From: an uncultured Chthoniobacterales bacterium
GTDB taxonomy: Bacteria; Verrucomicrobiota; Verrucomicrobiae; Chthoniobacterales; UBA10450
Length of the DNA: 5,172 nt
Direction of reading: 5' to 3'
Assembly (NCBI GenBank): GCA_955652855.1
Contig: CATPCN010000246.1
Span: forward strand, 1-5,172
In this document: piece after piece, positions 1 through 5,172 of the stretch
How the letters are laid out: each line of letters begins with the position of its first letter
Position numbering within the stretch: the stretch's first letter is position 1
Notes under the pieces: generated by a model
What the model saw: only the letters and a program-made list of their open reading frames with translations
What the model was told of the DNA's origin: nothing
The model's database searches: none
Program-made: the position numbers and the translations under genes

Positions 1-1004
1 TCGTTGGTCGATATTTCGCGATGGACCGCGATCGCCGTTGGGACCGGACAAAAAAAGCGTGGGACGCAGTCGTGCTCGGTTGCGGCGAAGTTTGCGGTGC
101 ATCGCCGACCGTGGCGTTAGATCGACATTATAAATTGGGCAAGACCGATGAGTTCATGCCGCCGCTTATTTTCTCGCACACTAACGAGACACGCGTTCGC
201 GACGGCGACACGGTTCTCTTTTTCAACTTCCGCGCAGACCGCGCCCGCCAGCTGTCGCAAGCATTTCTTCTCAAGGATTTCGATGGATTTGATCGAGAAG
301 TTTGGCCGCAAGTTAATTACATCACGCTCACGCAATACGATGTGACTTACCCTTCGCCGTTTGTTTTCGCGCCGGAAAAGCTGGTGCACATTTTGAGCGA
401 CGTCGTTAGCGCCGCAGGAAAAACCCAGCTGCGCATCGCCGAGACGGAGAAATATCCGCACGTCACTTATTTTTTTAATGGCGGCATTGAGCGCGCGTTC
501 CCCGGCGAAGATCGCAAAATTGTTCCGTCGCCAAAGGTCGCGACGTACGATCTTCAGCCGGAAATGAGCGCCTCGCAGCTCACGGATGAAGTGCTGTCGC
601 GTATGGCGAATTATGATTTGATCATCCTGAACTTCGCGAACCCAGACATGGTCGGTCACACCGGAATAGTCGAAGCGGGGATCAAAGCGGTCGAGACAGT
701 CGACGCATGTTTGGCGCGGATTGTGCCGGAACTTCTTTCGATCGGCGGTAAATGTCTCGTCACCGCGGACCACGGCAACTGCGAGCAAATGCGCAATATC
801 GATGGAACGCCCAACACCGCGCATACCACCAATCTTGTGCACTTCATTTACATTGCCGACGAAGCGCAAGAGTTTCGTTGTGAAGACGGAATTCTCGCCG
901 ATGTCGCGCCGACCATTCTTTTTCTCCTCGGAATTCCGAAACCGGAAGAAATGACCGGCCGCAGCCTGCTCGTTCCGCCGTCAAAGAACAGCGGTAGCGG
1001 CTAG
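1..1004 (+). CDS. gpmI: 2,3-bisphosphoglycerate-independent phosphoglycerate mutase, 5'-truncated by window edge
   Basis: This enzyme interconverts 3- and 2-phosphoglycerate in cytoplasmic glycolysis and gluconeogenesis, using metal (usually Mn) and a phosphoserine intermediate. The reading frame is open from base 3 and begins inside the hallmark GRYFAMDRDRRWDR, so the ATG at 21 is an internal Met and not the start. About 333 C-terminal residues are present. Family members are roughly 510-550 residues, so about 190 are missing, including the catalytic Ser near the N terminus. Visible motifs, in order: FNFRADRARQ (substrate-binding arginines), AETEKYPHVTYFFNGG, the SPKVATYD lysine, the metal ligands in NPDMVGHTG (Asp and His), TADHGN (Asp-His), and the late His in AHTTN. 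The gene ends with a short Ser/Gly-rich tail and TAG at 1002-1004. The visible part is intact, with no frameshift. It converges on the broken gene to its right. Confidence 0.97.
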   Translation, partial: VGRYFAMDRDRRWDRTKKAWDAVVLGCGEVCGASPTVALDRHYKLGKTDEFMPPLIFSHTNETRVRDGDTVLFFNFRADRARQLSQAFLLKDFDGFDREVWPQVNYITLTQYDVTYPSPFVFAPEKLVHILSDVVSAAGKTQLRIAETEKYPHVTYFFNGGIERAFPGEDRKIVPSPKVATYDLQPEMSASQLTDEVLSRMANYDLIILNFANPDMVGHTGIVEAGIKAVETVDACLARIVPELLSIGGKCLVTADHGNCEQMRNIDGTPNTAHTTNLVHFIYIADEAQEFRCEDGILADVAPTILFLLGIPKPEEMTGRSLLVPPSKNSGSG

Positions 1005-1079
1005 CGAGTTAGGTGGCGACCATAGACTATGTTCTTACAGCGGATCGGAAGCAGAGAAGAAGCTCGACCCGCCCGCTGG
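1005..1079. other. convergent intergenic gap, no clear terminator
   Basis: These 75 bp separate the gpmI stop from the stop of the oppositely oriented broken gene. A bidirectional terminator would be expected here. I see only a perfect but tiny palindrome, CATAG-A-CTATG (1021-1031), whose one-base loop cannot fold well, and a distant complementary pair, CAGCGG (1038-1043) with CCGCTG (1073-1078), 29 nt apart. Neither has a T-tract, so I do not call a terminator. Confidence 0.5.
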
Positions 1080-2217
1080 TTAATACGGAGAACCTCTTCG
1101 CTGTAATTGGCCGGCACTCCCATTAGGCTTCCGCTCTTGCGATCCAGCTTCGATCTCTTTCGTTAAAGTTTCGACAGTCGCTGGTTCGTTCTTCATGAAC
1201 TGATCGAAATCACGTTTAGCTTGCTCTGCACGCGGGTTGTGCGTGGCACTATAACAAGCCTGCCGCACATTTAAGAAATTGTGCTGCCAGGGTACATTTG
1301 GCTCGAATGCTCCAACCGCATTCAGCGTATACTCGCCGAGATTGTTTCCATCGATTTGCAAGCCAATGTTCAATAAGGTAACGAGGCGGTTGGCTTCGTG
1401 ATTGAAGATGGAGAACGGTTTTCTTAATGCATCATACAATTGCACCGAGGCCGTGCGCGATTCATCCGCGTGTGCAATCTCCGCGGCTAACGCTATCGAG
1501 CGACTGGCCAAGCCGTAGGTTGCCCATGGGTCCTCGCGCAATGATTGAAAAAAGTTCGCGAGGCTCTGAGTAGCATCCACTCGTTTCCCCTGACTCCAAA
1601 AAAAACGCGCTCGGATTGCTTCCGCATCCGATGGAAGAATTGCGGCAAGTTTTTCGATATATGGTACTGCGGCATTATCACCTTCGGCCGCGAGGCATTC
1701 AGCAACAAGAATCAGTTGCGGCAGGGTTTTTGGTTCGTTGGATTGGCCGCGCCATTCTTGACACGCGCCGGACAAATCGCCATCCACATAATTGAGGAAT
1801 GCCATCGTACGTCGCTTTTGTTGCGAACCCAATGCCGTTTGCATTTCAGACGTAAGATAAAGCGACGGGTGCATTGAAGAACGCGCTTCGCTTACCCGCG
1901 GCCAGTCGATATCGCCATCGATAAGCAACGGACGATCGGCGTGTGCACGTTGAGCAGCCGCTCGTAGATTTGCGATTTGAAATCCAGTGCTAAGGCCGAT
2001 GGTGCGAGCCAAGCCGAACTCAATTACGGTGCGGTCGTCGGTGTTCAACGGCACGGTTCCAATGTGTTGCAGGGAGTCTGCGATCGTTTCGTTGCCCAAG
2101 TAATGGGGAAACGCCGAAGATAAGGCGAAATTCGCGAAGCCAAGTCGTCTGATAAATCAGCGCGCAAAATCCTGAGCCGAAAAGGAGCAAAGCAACCAGA
2201 CCAGAGCGAATAGGCAT
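1080..2217 (-). pseudogene. fused MFS/spermidine-synthase-type membrane protein, internally deleted and frameshifted
   Basis: An ATG at 2217 opens a frame whose first 37 residues look like the start of the multi-membrane-span spermidine-synthase-like family: a hydrophobic segment at residues 5-22, then YQTTWLREFRLIFGVS. From about 2107 this frame turns into unrelated sequence and stops at 2020. Another frame takes over at about 2111 (FPHYLGNETIAD) and stays open to the TAA at 1080-1082. It begins with LNTDDRTVIEFGLAR, the motif that closes the synthase domain in this family, followed by about 300 residues of TPR-like helices (alternating small and large residues, for example VAECLAAEGD..A.PYIEKLA). 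The rest of the membrane region and the aminopropyltransferase-like domain, several hundred residues, are absent. The tail alone could start only at a TTG (2099) with no Shine-Dalgarno sequence, so a functional product is doubtful. The gene follows hemB by 19 bp and was probably cotranscribed with it. The family name is recognised from motifs; the deletion is inferred from the two abutting fragments. An assembly error is the alternative. Confidence 0.75.
2099..2120 (-). other. deletion junction between N-terminal and C-terminal remnants
   Basis: The last family-like residues of the N-terminal remnant (IFGVS) end at about 2107, and the first of the C-terminal remnant (FPHYLGNE) begin at about 2111 in a different frame. 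The two similarities therefore meet, or overlap by a few bases, here. I see no repeat, target duplication or insertion-sequence end at the join. That suggests a simple deletion rather than element insertion and excision. Confidence 0.6.
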
Positions 2218-2236
2218 GAGAAATTAACCCGTAAGC

Positions 2237-3268
2237 TCAGTCCCGCGTCCATTCCGCCAGTTCCTTGGCCCAATAGGTGACGATCACATCGGCGCCCGCG
2301 CGTTTCATTGACGTCATCAACTCCAGCACCGTGGCCCGTTCGTCGAAGCAACCTTTCTCAACCGCCGCTTTGACCATCGCGTATTCGCCGCTCACGTGAT
2401 ACACCGCGGTCGGCTTTCCAAAGCGTTCGCGCACGCGCCAGACAAGATCGAGATAAGGGAGCGCCGGTTTTATCATTACGATGTCCGCGCCTTCTTCGAC
2501 ATCGAGCGCCACTTCGCGCAACGCTTCGTCCGCGTTCGCGCAATCCATTTGATATGTGCGTCGGTCGCCAAACTGAGGCGGACTTTCCGCGGCTTCACGG
2601 AATGGGCCGTAAAAAACGGACGCGAATTTCGCCGCGTAACTCATGATGCCGATGTTCTCAAATCCAGATGCATCGAGAGCTTTACGGATCGCGCCGATGC
2701 GGCCATCCATCATGTCGCTCGGCGCGACAAGATCGACACCAGCAGCTGCGTGCGAGAGCGCCGTCTTAACCAAAAGATCGACAGTTTCATCATTCAAAAC
2801 ATGAAAGTGGTCGCCGTCCATTCGCGTCACGCCGCAATGGCCGTGACTCATGTATTCGCAAAGGCAAACATCGCTGATCACGACGATCTCTGGACATTCG
2901 GCTTTGATAGCGCGCACGGCTTCCTGCACGACGCCGTCTTCCGCATAAGCCGAGCTCGCTTGCTCATCTTTTTTCGCCGGAATGCCAAAGAGCAGGACCG
3001 CTTGCAAACCGAGGTCGCGTGCCGTCTTCGCTTCCTGCACGGCTTCGCGCACGGTCAGTTGAAACACTCCGGGCATGCTCGCGATCGCACGGCGCTCTTT
3101 CAATTTTCCACTGACAAAAAGCGGGAGAATGAAATCGTGCGCGGTGAGTTTCGTTTCGCGGACGAGGTTTCGCAGCGCTGGAGAACGGCGCAAACGGCGC
3201 GGCCGATGAACCAGATTTCTCACAAAGCCGAGGCTAAGCGTTGCGCGAGAACGTCGCAAGCTCGCCAT
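2237..3268 (-). CDS. hemB: delta-aminolevulinic acid dehydratase (porphobilinogen synthase)
   Basis: The enzyme condenses two 5-aminolevulinate molecules into porphobilinogen, the first common step toward heme and other tetrapyrroles, in the cytoplasm. From the ATG at 3268 it has 343 residues; the family usually has about 320-340. Visible motifs: RPRRLRRSPALRNLVRET (22-39); ILPLFV (47-52); the cysteine-type metal site DVCLCEYMSHGHCGV with Cys135, Cys137 and Cys145, which marks a zinc-dependent form; and SPSD-like VAPSDMMDGR (181-190). The two Schiff-base lysines are Lys214 in SYAAKFASVFYGPFREA and Lys267 in MIKPALPYLD. A C-terminal YHVSGEYAM block follows (290-298). An ATG at 3337 would add 23 Pro/Gly/Arg-rich residues with no family likeness and leave only 22 bp before divergent coaX, so 3268 is preferred; neither start has a strong Shine-Dalgarno sequence. 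The stop is TGA at 2237-2239. The gene is intact and probably leads a transcript that includes the broken gene downstream. Confidence 0.96.
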   Translation of the reverse strand: MASLRRSRATLSLGFVRNLVHRPRRLRRSPALRNLVRETKLTAHDFILPLFVSGKLKERRAIASMPGVFQLTVREAVQEAKTARDLGLQAVLLFGIPAKKDEQASSAYAEDGVVQEAVRAIKAECPEIVVISDVCLCEYMSHGHCGVTRMDGDHFHVLNDETVDLLVKTALSHAAAGVDLVAPSDMMDGRIGAIRKALDASGFENIGIMSYAAKFASVFYGPFREAAESPPQFGDRRTYQMDCANADEALREVALDVEEGADIVMIKPALPYLDLVWRVRERFGKPTAVYHVSGEYAMVKAAVEKGCFDERATVLELMTSMKRAGADVIVTYWAKELAEWTRD

Positions 3269-3269
3269 A

Positions 3270-3283
3270 GGACGAATCCGTCC
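3270..3283. repeat. short inverted repeat just upstream of hemB start
   Basis: GGACG-AATC-CGTCC is a perfect 5-bp inverted repeat with a 4-base loop. It lies one base upstream of the preferred hemB ATG (3268-3266), where the ribosome would bind. As RNA it could form a small hairpin that hides the initiation region; as DNA it could be a protein site. At this length, chance is a fair explanation. Confidence 0.3.
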
Positions 3284-3287
3284 ATCT

Positions 3288-3302
3288 GGCGGACCGGCGG
3301 AC
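3288..3302. repeat. tandem 7-bp direct repeat in the divergent region
   Basis: GGCGGAC occurs twice, at 3288-3294 and 3296-3302, separated by one base, between the hemB start and the putative coaX -35. The 8-bp period does not match a helical turn, and the sequence is GC-rich like its surroundings. It may be a regulator half-site pair or simple local duplication. Confidence 0.3.
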
Positions 3303-3359
3303 TTGACGCGACCGAGCGTTACGTGTAGCGGCTGCATTGTTGCAGGCCAGTTCTGCCAA

Positions 3360-4178
3360 ATGACGCGCGTGGCCCGGAAATCAGCGATCGATTATCTATT
3401 GATCGACATTAGTAACTCGTTTACGAAATTCGCTTTCGCCACGAGGAAGCGCGTCTTGCGAACTTCGCGTATGCCGACCAAGCAATTGAATGTCCGCGCG
3501 CTCAAAGGTTTCCTGCGCGCTCGCGATGTCGGGGCGATTGTCGTCTGCTCGGTTGTTCCAAAGAAAAATGCGGTCATCAGGAAAGCGGCGGATGGTGTGC
3601 GGGTTTTTTTCTTAAGCGCGTATGTCGATCTTGGCGTCGCGATTGATTATCCATCGCCGCGTTCGATTGGCGCGGACCGGCTGGCGAACGCCGTTGCCGT
3701 TGCGCAGTTGTACGGGTGTCCGGCGATTGTGGTGGATTTCGGAACCGCGGTTACTTTTGACGTCGTTTCCGCGCGCGGCGCTTACATCGGCGGCGTGATC
3801 GCGCCGGGCTTGGAAGCGATGACGAATTTTCTTTATCAGCGAACGGCGCTGTTGCCGAAGCTGATCTTGAGCGAACCGAGATCGGCCGTCGGAAAAAGTA
3901 CGCGCGGCGCGATGATTTCGGGAGCGGTATTGGGTTACCGTGGTCTTGTCCGCGAAATCCTCGCGCAGATTACGAAGGAGGTTTTTCCGCGGCGCAAAGT
4001 GAAGATCGTTGCGACCGGCGGCTACGCGAAACTGATTGCCGCTCCATTGCCGGAGATCGAAGCGGTTCACCCAAATCTCACGCTCGAAGGACTGCGCATC
4101 GCGGCCAATCGAAGCCTTAAACGCCTGCGAAAATCGCCGGCGAACAAGGTCGGCAGAAGGCCTCACCTCGCGGCGTAA
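3360..4178 (+). CDS. coaX: type III pantothenate kinase
   Basis: CoaX phosphorylates pantothenate with ATP, the first step of coenzyme A synthesis, in the cytoplasm. This family is not feedback-inhibited by CoA, unlike CoaA, and often needs a monovalent cation. From the ATG at 3360 the protein has 272 residues; the family usually has about 250-270. Visible motifs of the ASKHA fold: N-terminal phosphate loop LLIDISNSFTKFAF (13-26), where the usual DIGN reads DISN; CSVVP (63-67); PSPRSIGADRLAN with the catalytic Asp106; VVDFGTAVTFDVV (124-136); YIGGVIAPGLEAM (142-154); ATGGYA (218-223); and HPNLTLEGL (237-245). A basic tail of about 20 residues ends the protein. An in-frame TTG at 3303 would add 19 residues without family likeness and was rejected. 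Ten residues precede the usual start of the fold. No strong Shine-Dalgarno sequence is visible. The gene is divergent from hemB, and a 96-bp gap separates it from the TPR gene on the same strand. Confidence 0.95.
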   Translation: MTRVARKSAIDYLLIDISNSFTKFAFATRKRVLRTSRMPTKQLNVRALKGFLRARDVGAIVVCSVVPKKNAVIRKAADGVRVFFLSAYVDLGVAIDYPSPRSIGADRLANAVAVAQLYGCPAIVVDFGTAVTFDVVSARGAYIGGVIAPGLEAMTNFLYQRTALLPKLILSEPRSAVGKSTRGAMISGAVLGYRGLVREILAQITKEVFPRRKVKIVATGGYAKLIAAPLPEIEAVHPNLTLEGLRIAANRSLKRLRKSPANKVGRRPHLAA

Positions 4179-4249
4179 TTCCTGCTGCAAAACGCCTTGC
4201 ATTAGAGCCGTTTGGACGGAGACAAATTTAGGCTTGTCATCCGTCGCGC

Positions 4250-4278
4250 GGAGAGGTTTTATGTCCTTCCTGACATGA
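4250..4278 (+). promoter_or_regulatory. Shine-Dalgarno plus five-codon leader ORF overlapping the next start codon
   Basis: GGAGAGG (4250-4256) is the best Shine-Dalgarno-like sequence in the window. Four bases later is ATG (4261), opening a mini-ORF that reads MSFLT and stops at TGA 4276-4278. That stop overlaps the TPR gene's ATG as ATGA (4275-4278). The TPR start itself lies 18 nt from the Shine-Dalgarno sequence, too far for direct use, so translation could be coupled by termination and re-initiation. The layout is seen directly; the coupling is inferred. Confidence 0.4.
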
Positions 4279-5172
4279 AGTTTCGGAAATTCGCCGCAAT
4301 CGCAATTCTAGTGCTGAGCTCCTTCGCGGCAACGACGGTCGCGCCTTCTAAATCAGAGTTGGAAGCGATGTACGACAAAGCGTTTCACCAATTCGACACG
4401 AACAATTTCGATCAATCCTTGAAGGAACTCGACGCGATTGATGCGCGTCAGCCTGATCTTGCCGAATCGCAGAATCTGCGCGGCGTGATTTTAATGCGCC
4501 AAGGAATTTATGACAAAGCGGAAGCTGCTTTGCATGAAGCGCTGAGGATTGATCCGAAATTCTGGAACGCGCGTTTCAATTTGGCCGAGATCCCATTTTT
4601 GCAAAAGAATTGGGCGGAAGCGCGCGAGCGTTTTCAAGCGTTGTTGACCGGGAACGCTTCGGAGCTGGAGGGAGAAGCGTCGCAGCTTATTCAATACAAG
4701 ATTCTCCTGACTTATTTGCTCGAGGGAAAAGAGAACATGGTGGATTCGATTCTGGCGAAGTTCGAGCTTTCACCCGACACGCCTGCGGTGCATTACGCCA
4801 ACGCTGCGATCGCGCTCAATCAGAAAAATGAGAAGGAAGCGAACGATTGGCTGGCGGCCGCGAAGAAAAATTTCTCGCCGCAACTGAACAAACTTTTTGC
4901 GGAATCGCTTTATGAAGTTGGCTGGATGCAAAAACCCGTGGGCGAAGCTCGCGCGGCTCTGGAATTGACATCCGCCGCGGAGCGGACGGCCAAGGCAAAA
5001 GCCTTCGCCAAATCGAAGATCGACGAAGCGCAGCAAGCTTTGCAGCAGCGCGATCTGACCGCCGCGCGCAAGCTGGTCGAAGAGGCGGACGCAGCTACTC
5101 CAAACCAGGCGTCGATTTTGAATCTTCACGGGCAAATTTTGCTGGAGCAAAAGGATTTCGACGGAGCGGAAA
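4275..5172 (+). CDS. secreted or periplasmic TPR-repeat protein, 3'-truncated by window edge
   Basis: The frame is open from the ATG at 4275 to the window end: 299 full codons plus one base, with no stop. The N terminus has the form of a signal peptide: KFRK (2-5), a hydrophobic stretch at about 6-23, and possible cleavage after FAA (19) or TVA (23), so export is likely. The mature part is helical and repetitive. Tetratricopeptide-like units lie at about 28-61, 63-96 (LRGVILMRQGIYDKAEAALHEALRIDPK) and 97-128 (FNLAEIPFLQKNWAEARERF). A less regular Ala/Lys/Glu-rich helical region follows, and another TPR-like unit starts near the right edge (ILNLHGQILLEQKDFDGAE). Such arrays usually bind protein partners; no catalytic motif is seen and no specific function can be assigned. 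The start was chosen because an upstream in-frame TTG (4212) would bury the signal peptide. The gene lies 96 bp after coaX, so it may share that transcript or have its own promoter. Confidence 0.85.
   Translation, partial: MKFRKFAAIAILVLSSFAATTVAPSKSELEAMYDKAFHQFDTNNFDQSLKELDAIDARQPDLAESQNLRGVILMRQGIYDKAEAALHEALRIDPKFWNARFNLAEIPFLQKNWAEARERFQALLTGNASELEGEASQLIQYKILLTYLLEGKENMVDSILAKFELSPDTPAVHYANAAIALNQKNEKEANDWLAAAKKNFSPQLNKLFAESLYEVGWMQKPVGEARAALELTSAAERTAKAKAFAKSKIDEAQQALQQRDLTAARKLVEEADAATPNQASILNLHGQILLEQKDFDGAE

Larger units (their letters stand above)
3269..3359. promoter_or_regulatory. divergent hemB/coaX intergenic region, presumed promoter region
   Basis: Both genes read outward from these 91 bp, so their promoters must lie here unless they extend into coding sequence. 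On the + strand, TTGACG (3303-3308) resembles a sigma-70 -35 box and is well placed for coaX, but the hexamer 17 bp later (TAGCGG, 3326-3331) is a poor -10. On the - strand, TTGGCA (3359-3354) is a possible -35 for hemB with an equally poor -10 (TGCAGC). The role as a promoter region is inferred from gene orientation; no specific promoter is secured. Confidence 0.4.

Noticed and set aside
117..869. 250-codon open frame on the - strand opposite gpmI
   Set aside because: Antisense shadow of gpmI; Arg/Val/Asp-rich with no recognisable domain or start signal.
1021..1078. Possible terminator hairpins between the convergent genes
   Set aside because: The CATAG/CTATG palindrome has a one-base loop, the CAGCGG/CCGCTG pair is 29 nt apart, and neither has a following T-tract.
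1545..1877. 110-codon open frame on the + strand inside the broken gene
   Set aside because: Antisense to the C-terminal remnant, which has far better family support (LNTDDR motif and TPR-like helices).
2396..3328. Long open frame on the + strand (about 310 codons) opposite hemB
   Set aside because: It lies wholly antisense to an unmistakable hemB, has an Arg/His-rich composition typical of shadow frames, and shows no family motif.
3612..4202. 196-codon open frame on the - strand opposite coaX
   Set aside because: Antisense shadow of coaX; very Arg-rich and without motifs.
4207..4219. Small hairpin CCGT-TTGG-ACGG after coaX
   Set aside because: A 4-bp stem with no T-run; too weak to call a terminator.
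4212..4240. Possible promoter TTGGAC...TGTCAT before the TPR gene
   Set aside because: The -35 matches the consensus at only three of six positions and the -10 at four of six; at this level it cannot be told from chance.
4036..4278. 80-codon open frame on the + strand ending in MSFLT
   Set aside because: Most of it overlaps coaX in another frame with shadow-like composition. Only the last five codons, which follow a Shine-Dalgarno sequence, are kept as a possible leader.

Overview
The window looks like ordinary bacterial chromosome with a mid-50s GC content. The closest overall resemblance I recognise is to the Verrucomicrobia, perhaps a Chthoniobacter/Udaeobacter-like soil or metagenomic lineage. 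That rests on the style of HemB (N-terminal RPRRLRRSP block), the CoaX motif DISNSFTKF, and a spermidine-synthase-like membrane protein with a long TPR-like tail next to hemB. It is an inference from remembered protein style, not a database result.

Layout from left to right. (1) The 3' two thirds of gpmI, the cofactor-independent phosphoglycerate mutase, on the + strand (1-1004), cut by the left edge. (2) A 75-bp convergent gap. (3) On the - strand, a broken gene (1080-2217): the start of a fused MFS/spermidine-synthase-type membrane protein is joined directly, out of frame, to the C-terminal tail of the same kind of protein, so the transporter-like and synthase domains are missing. (4) hemB (porphobilinogen synthase) on the - strand (2237-3268), 19 bp upstream of the broken gene and probably cotranscribed with it. 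(5) A 91-bp divergent intergenic region. (6) coaX (type III pantothenate kinase) on the + strand (3360-4178). (7) A signal-peptide-bearing TPR protein on the + strand from 4275, running off the right edge. Its start codon overlaps the stop of a five-codon mini-ORF that has a Shine-Dalgarno sequence.

The recognised genes are housekeeping: glycolysis (gpmI), tetrapyrrole/heme synthesis (hemB) and coenzyme A synthesis (coaX). They share no pathway and look like chromosomal neighbours. No stretch longer than 100 bp lacks a gene, and I see no mobile element, CRISPR array, tRNA or rRNA. I found no undescribed multi-gene system. The most notable object is the internally deleted spermidine-synthase-like gene; the TPR gene's leader mini-ORF comes second.
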